Assembly: GCA_964542745.1 (NCBI GenBank)
Contig: CAZIVR010000083.1
Location: 1 to 17,240, forward strand
Direction: 5' to 3'
Source: DATKAB01 sp964542745
Lineage (GTDB): Bacteria; Eisenbacteria; RBG-16-71-46
DNA: 17,240 nt
Positions 1 to 7,657 of the stretch are shown in pieces. Numbering within the stretch: position 1 is the first letter of the stretch; each line of letters opens with the position of its first letter. The position numbers and the translations under genes are program-made. Under the pieces are notes generated by a model. That model saw only the letters and a list, made by a program, of their open reading frames with translations, was not told the origin of the DNA and did not search any database.

Positions 1-905
1 GGCCAGATCAGCGACGCCACGATCGAGGCCGCCAGCAGGCCTCCCACGACGCCCAGCGAGAGGAGCGTCGGGATCTTGTAGAAGGTGGAGACCAGCATCT
101 TGAGACCCACGAACACCAGGATCGCCGAGAGGCCGTAGTGCAGGTGGTGGAAGATCTGCATGATCCCCGAGAGCGCGAAGTAGAGGGAGCGCAGCCCGAG
201 CACCGCGAAAGCGTTCGAGCTGTAAACGATGAACGGATCGCGGGTGATCGCGAGCACCGCCGGGATCGAGTCCACGGCGAAGATCAGGTCGGTGGTCTCG
301 ACCGAGAGCAGCACGATGAACATCGGGGTGGCGAGGAGCTTCCCGCCCTCGCGCACGAAGAACTCGCCGCCGCGGAATTCCCGCGTCACGGGAAGGACGC
401 GCCGCGCGAGACGGATCAGCGGGTTCTTCTCGGGATCCACCTCGCGGTCCTTGTCGGACCACAGGCGCACACCCGACACGATCAGGATCCCCGCGAACAC
501 GTAGATGAGCCAGTGGAAGCGCTCGAGCAGCGCGACGCCGGCCAGGATGAAGGCGAGGCGCATCACCAGCGCGCCGATGATCCCCCAGAACAGCACGCCG
601 TGCTGGTGCTCGGCCGGCACCTTGAAGTAGCGGAAGATGAGCAGGAACACGAACAGGTTGTCCACGCTCAGCGACTCTTCGATCAGGTAGCCGGTCACGA
701 ACTCGGTGCCGGCCTGGTGCCCGCGGAAGACGAACACGCCGACCGCGAACGCCATCGCGAGCGACACCCAGAACGCCGTCCAGCCCAGCGCCTCCTTGAA
801 CTTCACCGCGTGCGGCTTGCGGTGGAAGACCACGAGGTCCAGCACCAGCATCGCGAGGATGAACGCGTTGAAGAGTCCCCACAGCAGGTAGGGATTCTCG
901 GTCAT
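1..905 (-). CDS. TerC/Alx family integral membrane protein (C-terminus cut by window edge)
   Basis: The reading frame from ATG at 905 stays open to base 1 (301 codons) and begins MTENPYLLWGLFNAFILAML. It has the two TerC hallmark acidic membrane motifs: EESLSVDNLFVF near residue 77 and SVETTDLIFAVDSIPA near residue 201. Several hydrophobic helices surround them, for example LGWTAFWVSLAMAFAVGVFVF and FWGIIGALVMRLAFILAGVALL. TerC/Alx proteins are inner-membrane proteins of about 310-350 residues linked to metal (Mn2+) efflux or homeostasis and, in some bacteria, tellurite resistance; the acidic residues are thought to coordinate metal. The start is supported by GGGAG five bases upstream (911-915). 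Only a short C-terminal end is missing. The organisation resembles E. coli Alx more than plasmid TerC, but the substrate cannot be told from sequence. A tRNA gene lies 64 bp upstream on the same strand. Confidence 0.93.
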   Translation of the reverse strand, partial: MTENPYLLWGLFNAFILAMLVLDLVVFHRKPHAVKFKEALGWTAFWVSLAMAFAVGVFVFRGHQAGTEFVTGYLIEESLSVDNLFVFLLIFRYFKVPAEHQHGVLFWGIIGALVMRLAFILAGVALLERFHWLIYVFAGILIVSGVRLWSDKDREVDPEKNPLIRLARRVLPVTREFRGGEFFVREGGKLLATPMFIVLLSVETTDLIFAVDSIPAVLAITRDPFIVYSSNAFAVLGLRSLYFALSGIMQIFHHLHYGLSAILVFVGLKMLVSTFYKIPTLLSLGVVGGLLAASIVASLIW

Positions 906-969
906 CGGCGCTCCCGGAAGGGGTCGGGCGGCAAAGCGCGGGCGGGTTGCCCGTCCGGCTGGGGAAGAA

Positions 970-1060
970 TGGCGGAGAGAGAGGGATTCGAACCCTCGAG
1001 GCGGTATGAGCGCCTACACGATTTCCAATCGTGCTCCTTCAACCACTCGGACATCTCTCC
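970..1060 (-). tRNA. tRNA-Ser (anticodon GGA)
   Basis: On the minus strand this folds as a class II tRNA. The acceptor stem is GGAGAGA/TCTCTCC, all 7 pairs matched, followed by discriminator G and an encoded CCA (970-972). The anticodon arm is CACGA-TTGGAAA-TCGTG (1033-1017), with anticodon GGA at 1026-1024, reading UCC and UCU serine codons. A long variable arm, as expected for tRNA-Ser, lies between the anticodon arm and the T arm GAGGG-TTCGAAT-CCCTC. Total length is 91 nt including CCA. The next gene on the same strand is terC-like, 64 bp downstream. I found no convincing terminator between them, so read-through is possible. Confidence 0.97.
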
Positions 1061-1236
1061 GCGCCGGATTCCGCCTTTCGCCACCGCAGGCGGGCGGGAA
1101 GGCTTATCACGCCGCGCCGAACCGGGCCAAGTGCGGCCGCCGCGCCCGGGGCCCGGCCGCGCGGCTGGCCTCGCGGGCCGATCGCGGGCAAGATGCCGCG
1201 CGCCGGGCGTCGCACGCCGTCCCTCGGGGGGCGGGC

Positions 1237-1251
1237 CCCGCGAAACGCGGG
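1237..1251 (+). other. GC hairpin in the leader region of the BNR-repeat gene
   Basis: A perfect 6-bp inverted repeat, CCCGCG-AAA-CGCGGG, lies 47 bp before the ATG at 1299. The 238-bp interval between the tRNA and this gene (1061-1298) otherwise shows only very GC-rich sequence and no clear promoter or open frame of its own. The hairpin could be an mRNA leader structure, or chance in GC-rich DNA. Confidence 0.25.
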
Positions 1252-1298
1252 CGCGACCCCGGCCGTCCCCTTCGCCCTGACCCCACGCGGGAGCCAGC

Positions 1299-4200
1299 AT
1301 GAACCCCATCCGATCCCGGGCGGCGCGCCTCGCACTGGTCGCCGCCGCGCTGTTTCCGGCCTCCGGCCTCGCCGCCCCCTCGAACGATCCCGACTCGCTG
1401 CTCCGCTCCTCGACCTTCAAGGGACTCGCCTTCCGCTCGATCGGACCGGCCTCCCCGTCGGGACGCATCGTGGATCTCGCCATCCACCCGGCGAAGCGCT
1501 CCACGTGGTACGTGGCGGCGGCCAGCGGCAACGCGTGGATGACCGCCAACGCCGGCACCACCTGGGAACCGATCTTCGAGCAGGAAGGCTCCTACTCGAT
1601 CGGCTGCATCACGCTCGACCCGAAGGACCCGCTGGTGGTGTGGATCGGCTCGGGCGAGAACAACAGCCAGCGCAGCGTGAGCTACGGCGACGGCGTGTAC
1701 CGCTCGGTGGACGGCGGCCGGAACTGGACCAACGTCGGCCTCAAGGATTCGGAGCACATCGGCGCCATCGTCGTGGACCCGCGCGACTCGCGCACCGTGT
1801 ACGTGGCGGCGCAGGGGCCGCTGTGGCGCGAGGGGGGCGAGCGCGGGCTCTACAAGACGAGCGACGCCGGCGCCACCTGGAAGCGCATCCTGCACGTGGA
1901 CGACCGCACCGGCGTGAGCGAGGTGCACCTCGACCCGCGCAACCCGGACGTGATGTACGCCGTCGCCTACCAGCGCCACCGCCGCGTGTGGACGCTCATC
2001 AACGGCGGGCCCGGCTCGGCGATCCACAAGTCCACCGACGGCGGGCGCACGTGGCGGAAGCTGGAGCGCGGCCTGCCCAAGGTCGAACTGGGGCGCGTCG
2101 GGCTCGCGATCTCCCCGGCCGACCCCGACGTGGTTTACGCGATCGTCGAGGCGCAGGACGACGAGGGCGGCGTCTACCGCTCGGCCGACGCCGGCAACAG
2201 CTGGAAGAAGATGAGCGACTACGTGTCGGGCAGCCCGCAGTACTACCAGGAGCTGGTGGCGGACCCGCGCCGGGTGGACCGCGTCTACTCGCTGGACACG
2301 TTCCTGCAGGTCAGCGAGGACGGCGGCAAGACCTGGCGCCGGGCCGGGGAGCGCAGCAAGCACGTGGACAACCACGCGCTGTGGATCGACCCGGACGACA
2401 CCGACCACCTGTTGGTGGGCTGCGACGGCGGCCTCTACGAGAGCCGCGACCGCGCCGCGACCTGGCGGTTCTTCGAGAACCTCCCGCTCACCCAGTTCTA
2501 CAAGGTGGCGGTGGACCAGTCGCTGCCCTTCTACTTCGTGTACGGCGGCACGCAGGACAACAACACCCAGGGCGGCCCCTCGCGCACCACCACGCGCCAC
2601 GGCATCCGGAACGACGACTGGTTCGTCACGCTGGGCGGCGACGGCTTCCAGAGCGTCGTGGACCCGGTGGATCCGCGCATCGTCTACTCCCAGCTCCAGC
2701 ACGGCGAGCTGGTGCGCTACGACCGGAGCAGCGGCGAGCGCGTCGGGATCCAGCCGCAGACCGAGCCCGGCGAGCCGCCCTCGCACTGGAACTGGGACTC
2801 GCCGCTGATCCTGAGCCCCCACTCCCACACCCGCCTCTACTTCGCCTCGCAGCGCCTCTACCGCAGCGACGACCGCGGCGACACGTGGCGCGCGGTGAGC
2901 CCCGACCTGTCCCGCGGGCTCGACCGCAACCGGCTCGAGGTGGCGGGCCGGGTGTGGAGCGTGGACGCGGTCTCGAAGAACGCCTCCACGTCGTACTACG
3001 GGAACATCGTGGCGCTCTCGGAGTCGCCGCGCGAGGAGGGCCTGCTGGTGGCCGGAACCGACGACGGCCTCGTGCAGGTCAGCGAGAACGGCGGGGGGAC
3101 GTGGCGGCGGCAGGATCGCTTCCCCGGCGTCCCCGAGCTCAGCTACGTGTCGCGGGTCGTCGCGTCGCGGCACGACGCGCGCGTGATCTACGCCTGCTTC
3201 GACAATCACAAGAACGGCGGCGACTTCAGGCCCTACGTGCTGCGCAGCGCGGACCGCGGCCGCACCTGGGCCTCGATCGCCGGCGACCTGCCCGCCCGCG
3301 GCACGGTCTACTGCCTGGCCGAGGACCCGATCGAACCCGGCCTGCTGTTCGCGGGCACCGAGTTCGGCGTGTTCTTCACGCGCGACGGCGGCCGCCGCTG
3401 GATCCAGCTCAAGGGCGGACTCCCCACCCAGCAGGTGCGCGACCTCGCCATCCAGGAGCGCGAGGACGACCTCGTGGTGGCGACCTTCGGGCGCGGCTTC
3501 TACATCCTCGACGACTACTCGGCGCTCCGGCGGGCGACCCGCGCGACGCTGGAGTCGGAGGCCACGCTGTTCCCGGTGCGCAACGCGCTCCTCTACGTGC
3601 AGGACAACCCGCTCGGCGGCTCGGGCAAGGCCTCGCGGGGCGAGACTTACTTCACCGCCCCCAACCCGCCCTTCGGCGCCACCTTCACCTACTACCTGCG
3701 CGACGAGGCGCGCACCCTGAAGGAGCAGCGCCGCGCCCGCGAGAAGCGGGCCGCCGCGAAAGGCGGCGGCGCGTTCTACCCCTCGTGGGACAGCCTGCGC
3801 GCCGAGGCGCGCGAGGAGAAGCCCGAGATGATCCTCACCGTGCGCGACGCCGACGGACGCGAGGTCCGGCGGCTGACCGGCCCCACCGGCAGCGGCTTCC
3901 AGCGCGTGACGTGGAACCTGCGCGGGCCCGCGCCCAACCCGGTGGACCTGCGCAAGGGCATCGAGCGGGCGCCGTGGCAGGAGGAGCCGAGCGGTCCCTT
4001 CACGGCGCCCGGCGCCTACGAGGTGACGCTCGCCCGCCGCGCGAACGGCGTGGTCACGCCGATCGGCGGTCCGCAACGCTTCGAGACCCAGCCGCTCGCC
4101 CACGTGACCCTGCCGGCCCGCGACCGGGCCGCGCTGGCGGCGTTCCATCGCCGCACCGCGCGGCTCCAGCGCGCGGTGCTCGGGGCGGTCGAGGTGGCCC

Positions 4201-4598
4201 GCGAGGCCCAGCGCCGGGTGGACCACCTCAAGAAGGCGCTCGACGAAGCGCCCGGCGCGCGCCCCGGGCTCGCCGACGACCTGCGGGCGGTGGAGCGCCG
4301 GCTGCTCGACGAGGTCGAGGCCCTGAGCGGCGACCGGGTGAAGCGGGACAGGAACGAGGCGACGCCGCCCTCGATCCAGGAGCGGGTCGAGCGGGTGGTG
4401 GACAACACCTGGCGCGCCAGCGCCGACGCCCCGGGGACGGACGCGCGGGCGATCGAGATCGCGTCGTCGCAGTTCGCCGAGGTGCTGGCGCGGCTGCGGC
4501 GGCTGATCGAGACCGACCTTCCCGCCCTCGAGCGCGAGGCCGAGGCGGCCGAGGCGCCGTGGACCCCGGGCCGCCTGCCGGACTGGAAGCCGGAGTAA
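1299..4598 (+). CDS. Secreted BNR/Asp-box beta-propeller protein (sortilin/VPS10-like)
   Basis: This is a 1099-residue protein. Residues 1-26 form a signal peptide (basic MNPIRSRAAR, hydrophobic core, cleavage near GLAA). Residues about 40-720 carry eleven Asp-box motifs of the form S/T-x-D/N-x-G-x-T/S-W, including TANAGTTW (82-89), STDGGRTW, SADAGNSW, SEDGGKTW, SDDRGDTW, SENGGGTW and TRDGGRRW (near 690). These mark the blade hairpins of one or two beta-propellers, as in sortilin/VPS10 and the WD40/YVTN/BNR-like secreted proteins common in Acidobacteria, Gemmatimonadota and Bacteroidota. Residues about 842-875 look like a FlgD-type Ig strand set (VRDADGREVRRL to FQRVTWNLR). The last 150 residues are charged and helical, possibly coiled coil. 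GGGAG (1289-1293) precedes the ATG by five bases. Such proteins are often labelled glycosyl hydrolase or sialidase, but Asp boxes are structural and no catalytic set is evident. Unlike its neighbours it has no C-terminal sorting domain. Function and ligand are unknown. Confidence 0.92.
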   Translation: MNPIRSRAARLALVAAALFPASGLAAPSNDPDSLLRSSTFKGLAFRSIGPASPSGRIVDLAIHPAKRSTWYVAAASGNAWMTANAGTTWEPIFEQEGSYSIGCITLDPKDPLVVWIGSGENNSQRSVSYGDGVYRSVDGGRNWTNVGLKDSEHIGAIVVDPRDSRTVYVAAQGPLWREGGERGLYKTSDAGATWKRILHVDDRTGVSEVHLDPRNPDVMYAVAYQRHRRVWTLINGGPGSAIHKSTDGGRTWRKLERGLPKVELGRVGLAISPADPDVVYAIVEAQDDEGGVYRSADAGNSWKKMSDYVSGSPQYYQELVADPRRVDRVYSLDTFLQVSEDGGKTWRRAGERSKHVDNHALWIDPDDTDHLLVGCDGGLYESRDRAATWRFFENLPLTQFYKVAVDQSLPFYFVYGGTQDNNTQGGPSRTTTRHGIRNDDWFVTLGGDGFQSVVDPVDPRIVYSQLQHGELVRYDRSSGERVGIQPQTEPGEPPSHWNWDSPLILSPHSHTRLYFASQRLYRSDDRGDTWRAVSPDLSRGLDRNRLEVAGRVWSVDAVSKNASTSYYGNIVALSESPREEGLLVAGTDDGLVQVSENGGGTWRRQDRFPGVPELSYVSRVVASRHDARVIYACFDNHKNGGDFRPYVLRSADRGRTWASIAGDLPARGTVYCLAEDPIEPGLLFAGTEFGVFFTRDGGRRWIQLKGGLPTQQVRDLAIQEREDDLVVATFGRGFYILDDYSALRRATRATLESEATLFPVRNALLYVQDNPLGGSGKASRGETYFTAPNPPFGATFTYYLRDEARTLKEQRRAREKRAAAKGGGAFYPSWDSLRAEAREEKPEMILTVRDADGREVRRLTGPTGSGFQRVTWNLRGPAPNPVDLRKGIERAPWQEEPSGPFTAPGAYEVTLARRANGVVTPIGGPQRFETQPLAHVTLPARDRAALAAFHRRTARLQRAVLGAVEVAREAQRRVDHLKKALDEAPGARPGLADDLRAVERRLLDEVEALSGDRVKRDRNEATPPSIQERVERVVDNTWRASADAPGTDARAIEIASSQFAEVLARLRRLIETDLPALEREAEAAEAPWTPGRLPDWKPE

Positions 4599-4618
4599 CG
4601 CGAATCGCGGCGGAGGCT

Positions 4619-4632
4619 CGGAGAATTCTCCG
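4619..4632. terminator. Possible bidirectional hairpin between convergent genes
   Basis: A 14-bp perfect palindrome, CGGAG-AATT-CTCCG, can fold as a 5-bp stem with an AATT loop. It lies 20 bp after the stop of the BNR-repeat gene, in the 125-bp gap between two convergent genes. A second weak stem (CCGGG at 4702-4706 with CCCGG at 4715-4719) lies just beyond the stop of the minus-strand gene. Neither has a T-run, so termination is inferred from position and symmetry only. Confidence 0.3.
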
Positions 4633-4723
4633 CATCGAACCCCGTCTCTCGACACCGCCGGCGTACGTTAGCGATCGGGAGCCAGGGGCGTGGATTCGCT
4701 GCCGGGTCGCGCGGCCCGGGTCG

Positions 4724-7450
4724 TCACCGGATGATGGCGACCCGGGTCGTAACCGAGCGGGTGCGCTGGGACAGGCGCAGCAGGTAGAGCCCCGGCATGA
4801 GCGGCCGCTCGGCGCGGAAGCTGAGCGAGTGGCTGCCCGCGCCTAGCGATCCGACCTCAAGGACCCCGAGACTGCGCCCGACCACGTCGAAGAGTTCGAG
4901 GCACGCGGGAGACGAGTCGGTCAACGTCACGCGGACACCGAACTCAGCCTCCACGGGGTTGGAGCGCAGGGCGAGGCCGAGCTCCCCGATTCGGGGCACG
5001 TCCACCCACGCCTCTCCCACGAACACCTCCCGTCCGGCTTCCATGACGCCAAGCCGATAGCCGTAGCGGGCACCCGCGGTCACCTGCGTGTCGCGGTGGA
5101 TCAACTGGCCGGTCCCGTCGGCCGCGATGACTCCCTGCGCCTCCCAATTTCCCGTCAAGGATCGCCGGTAGACCGTCGCCCTCGAAACGTCTCCGGCCGG
5201 GGCGAACCAGATCATCTCCACCTGTCCGATCCGTGCGTGCGCCCGCACGAGAGAGATCAGCGTGGGAGTCGTTTGATCGCCCATGGCCACGAAGTAGCGC
5301 CTGGGCAGGCCGGCGATTGCAGTGAACTCCCCCCCCACGTAAACGGTGGAGCCGCCGGCCGCCAGCGCGTGAACCGGTCCATTCGGGTCGGGGTTCCACA
5401 CGCCGGGGAGGCCGGTCGCGGCGTCGACTGCGGCGAGGTGGTTGCGGGGCTGGCCGCCGATGGCCGTGAAGTTTCCGCCCACGTAGACCGCGGAGCCCCC
5501 CACCATCAAGGCACTGACCGTGCCGGAAACGTTCGGGTCCCACGCGGTGGCCGCACCGGTCGCGGAGTCGAGAGCGGCGAGCCCGTTGCGTGCCTGCCCG
5601 CCGACGGCGGTGAAGTTCCCACCGGCGTAAACTGTCGTCCCGCTCACCGCTAGCGCCATGATCGTGCCCGTGAGTCCCGGATTCCACCCGGTGGCCATCC
5701 CGCTCCCGGCGTCGAGCGCGGCGAGCCGGAGGCGCGCCTGCCCGCCGATGCTGGAGAAATACCCCGCCACGTAGATGGTGGATCCGCTTACCGCGAGGGC
5801 ACTGATGTAGCTGTTCGGGTTCGGGTCCCAGGCAGTGGCCTCACCAATCGTGGAATCCAGCGCGGCGATGCCAGTGCGGGCGGTCCAGACAAAGCCGATC
5901 CGCTGGAAAAACCCACCCGCATAAACGATCGGGCCGCGCGCGGCGATCGCCGTGAGAAAAAGACTGGGGCTCGGGTCCCACGGGGTGGCCGCTCCGGTCG
6001 TGGCATCGAGCGCCGCCAGGAACCGGCGTGATTGCCCCCCAATGCTGTTGAACGACCCGCCCGCATAGATGGTGGAGCCGCCCCTGGCGAGCGTCGTGAC
6101 AAAGAAGTCTGCGTTGGGGTTCCACGCTGTGGCCACACCGGTCGAGGCGTCCAGCGCGGCAATATAGTTTCGCGCCTTCCTCCCGATGGACATGAACTGG
6201 CCGGCCGCATGGATTCCGGATCCGCCCGGCACCAGCACGCGAACGGCATGATCGGCGTTCGGATCCCAGGCGGTCGCGGCGCCGGTCGCCGCATCGAGCG
6301 CTGCGATGTGGTTGCGAACCTGCCCGCCGATCCCCGTGAAGTTCCCACCCACGTAGACGAGGGGACCGCTCACCGCCAGCGTGCTGACCCAGCTGTTCGC
6401 ATTGGGATTCCATGCGGACGCGGCGCCGGTCGTCGGGTCGAGCGCGGCGATGTGGTTGCGGGCCTGCCCCCCGATCGAGGTGAAGCTTCCGGCCACATAG
6501 ACGAGAGAGTCGCTCACCGCCAGTGCGTTGATGCTTCCCGTGACCGCCGGATCCCAGGCGGTGGCCTCGCCGCTGGTGGTGTCGAGCGCGGCGAGCCGGT
6601 TGCGCGCCGCTCCCCCGATATTCGTGAAGTTGCCGCCCGCGTAAACGACGGAGCTGCCTACAACGAGCGTCGTGACGGCGTCATCCGCATTCGGGTCCCA
6701 GCCAGTGGCCGCACCACTCGTGGCATCGAGCGCGGCAATGCGGTTGCGCGCCGCTCCACCGACACTGTTGAAGAGTCCGCCCACGTAAACGGTGGAACCG
6801 TTCACCGCCAGCGTCATGACCCATCCATCGGCATTCGGGTTCCAGTCGGTGGCGGCTCCGCTCGTGGCGTCGAGTGCGGCGATATTGCTGCGGGCCTGTC
6901 CGCCGATGGTTGAGAACAGTCCCCCCGCGTAGATCGTCGAGCCGCTCGAGGCAAGGACCCAGACGACGCTGTTGGAACCCGGGTTCCAGGGCGAAACCGA
7001 GAGGTCGGAGGCCACGTGCGCCAGGTTCGACCTTGGAAGGCCACCCAGGGCGGAGAAACTCCCGCCCACGTACCAGCCCCCGGCGCCATCGGGGATCGCC
7101 GTGTAGATGGAACCCGTCACCCTCGGGAAGGATGCGAGGGGTGCGCCGCTCCCGACATCCAGCACCACGGCGGGACCCGTCTGAGGTCCGACTTGCGTGA
7201 ACTCGCCACCGATGTAGACGGTGCCCTCGCTGCGGACAATTGCACGCACCGGCCCGTTCGTGACCCACAGGTTCTCCTGGACGGCCTGCGCGTGGGCGGC
7301 AACGTTCGCGATCGCCGCGGACACGCCGACCGCCATGGCGAACGTCGTGCGCCACGGCAACGGCAACCTGTGCCGCGCGCACCTCCGACGAGCGGCGAAG
7401 CCGCCACATTGTCGGCAGCGGACCAGGACTTGTCGGATGAACGGGAGCAT
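4724..7450 (-). CDS. Secreted 14-repeat (DUF5122/delta-60-like) beta-propeller protein with C-terminal sorting domain
   Basis: The frame encodes 908 residues from ATG at 7450. A signal peptide with a long basic N-region and core TFAMAVGVSAAIANVAAHAQA ends near residue 56. Residues about 82-750 are fourteen units of about 48 aa with consensus GG-x-F-x-x-I-G-G-Q-A-R-N-x-I-A-A-L-D-A-T-x-G-A-A-T-x-W-[ND]-P-N, resembling the DUF5122/delta-60 propeller repeat. Units 1, 2 and 14 are most divergent; unit 10 (GFFQRIGF) carries a small insertion. Residues about 735-825 look like a fibronectin-III-type module (ARYGYRLGVMEAG). Residues about 825-908 form a FlgD-Ig/T9SS type-A-like domain (LRSNPVEAEF, LELFDVVGRSLG, PGLYLLRL) ending in IIR. 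The frame extends to 7513, but I chose 7450 because GCGGAG lies six bases upstream and the signal peptide follows. Role unknown; surface display or release is inferred. Confidence 0.88.
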   Translation of the reverse strand: MLPFIRQVLVRCRQCGGFAARRRCARHRLPLPWRTTFAMAVGVSAAIANVAAHAQAVQENLWVTNGPVRAIVRSEGTVYIGGEFTQVGPQTGPAVVLDVGSGAPLASFPRVTGSIYTAIPDGAGGWYVGGSFSALGGLPRSNLAHVASDLSVSPWNPGSNSVVWVLASSGSTIYAGGLFSTIGGQARSNIAALDATSGAATDWNPNADGWVMTLAVNGSTVYVGGLFNSVGGAARNRIAALDATSGAATGWDPNADDAVTTLVVGSSVVYAGGNFTNIGGAARNRLAALDTTSGEATAWDPAVTGSINALAVSDSLVYVAGSFTSIGGQARNHIAALDPTTGAASAWNPNANSWVSTLAVSGPLVYVGGNFTGIGGQVRNHIAALDAATGAATAWDPNADHAVRVLVPGGSGIHAAGQFMSIGRKARNYIAALDASTGVATAWNPNADFFVTTLARGGSTIYAGGSFNSIGGQSRRFLAALDATTGAATPWDPSPSLFLTAIAARGPIVYAGGFFQRIGFVWTARTGIAALDSTIGEATAWDPNPNSYISALAVSGSTIYVAGYFSSIGGQARLRLAALDAGSGMATGWNPGLTGTIMALAVSGTTVYAGGNFTAVGGQARNGLAALDSATGAATAWDPNVSGTVSALMVGGSAVYVGGNFTAIGGQPRNHLAAVDAATGLPGVWNPDPNGPVHALAAGGSTVYVGGEFTAIAGLPRRYFVAMGDQTTPTLISLVRAHARIGQVEMIWFAPAGDVSRATVYRRSLTGNWEAQGVIAADGTGQLIHRDTQVTAGARYGYRLGVMEAGREVFVGEAWVDVPRIGELGLALRSNPVEAEFGVRVTLTDSSPACLELFDVVGRSLGVLEVGSLGAGSHSLSFRAERPLMPGLYLLRLSQRTRSVTTRVAIIR
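5275..7210 (-). repeat. Intragenic tandem repeat, about 144-bp period, about 14 units
   Basis: The repeated 48-residue units are visible in the DNA as recurring blocks such as tgcccgccgatg followed by gtgaag-ttccc-ccac-gtaaac and then gcggcgatg-ggttgcg, about 144 bp apart. The boundaries given are approximate: they run from the first to the last GG-x-F motif and include the degenerate edge copies. Inner units (3-9 and 11-13) are the most alike. The repeats lie wholly within the coding sequence and stay in frame. Confidence 0.85.
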
Positions 7451-7456
7451 GGCCGG

Positions 7457-7462
7457 CTCCGC
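7457..7462 (-). promoter_or_regulatory. Ribosome binding site GCGGAG deciding the start of the 14-repeat gene
   Basis: On the minus strand GCGGAG sits six bases before ATG at 7450. The alternative upstream start at 7513 has no comparable site and would add 21 residues ahead of an already long signal-peptide N-region. Confidence 0.5.
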
Positions 7463-7513
7463 ATGGAATCGCGCGGGATCACCCGCTTCGGCCGAGCAAC
7501 CCGCGAGGCCCAC

Positions 7514-7542
7514 AGTCTAGCCCCACCCGCGCCCGGATTCAG
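7514..7542 (-). promoter_or_regulatory. Possible sigma70-like promoter for the 14-repeat gene
   Basis: On the minus strand CTGAAT (7542-7537) is followed after 17 bp by TAGACT (7519-7514), matching the consensus -35 and -10 boxes at three and four of six positions. It lies just downstream of the terminator hairpin of the previous gene and would give a leader of about 55 nt. This is a weak match in GC-rich DNA of an organism whose sigma-factor preference is unknown. Confidence 0.2.
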
Positions 7543-7589
7543 CGCCGAGTTTCGGGCTCGAGGCCGGTCCGGGATTTAGCCTGAAACTC

Positions 7590-7620
7590 CCCGCGGCCAC
7601 CCCGAAAGGGTGGCCGCGGG
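7590..7620 (-). terminator. Strong 13-bp hairpin downstream of the 1845-aa surface protein gene
   Basis: CCCGCGGCCACCC (7590-7602) and GGGTGGCCGCGGG (7608-7620) are perfect reverse complements around a CGAAA loop. The hairpin starts 37 bp past the stop codon at 7658-7660 on the minus strand. After the stem the minus strand has only a TTT in GAGTTTCAGG, so it is a U-poor terminator or an mRNA 3'-end stabiliser. It separates two genes on the same strand, which argues that the 14-repeat gene has its own promoter. Confidence 0.75.
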
Positions 7621-7657
7621 ATGCACGGCCTGGGCTGAGCCGAGCGAGTCGGGGGGC

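Noticed and set aside
941..956. Terminator of the tRNA-Ser gene
   Set aside because: On the transcribed strand the CGGG-CAA-CCCG stem has only four pairs before a mismatch and no U-run follows.
906..969. Mn2+ (yybP-ykoY) or pH-responsive riboswitch ahead of the terC-like gene
   Set aside because: Only 64 bp separate the tRNA from the start codon and no matching conserved loops are visible.
1299..4598. Calling the BNR-repeat protein a sialidase or glycosyl hydrolase
   Set aside because: Asp boxes are structural motifs; I cannot identify the sialidase arginine triad or nucleophile, so an enzyme name is not supported.
1107..4655. Minus-strand frame of 1182 codons opposite the BNR-repeat gene
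   Set aside because: Same GC-driven antisense effect: low-complexity His/Val/Ala/Arg sequence without motifs, while the plus strand has eleven Asp boxes and a signal peptide.
1031..4846. Plus-strand frame of 1271 codons overlapping the BNR-repeat gene in another frame
   Set aside because: Arg/Pro/Ala-rich translation, begins inside the tRNA gene, and has no recognisable domain.
5275..7210. CRISPR-like or intergenic tandem repeat
   Set aside because: The 144-bp period is in frame and encodes repeated protein blades; there are no short palindromic repeats with unique spacers.
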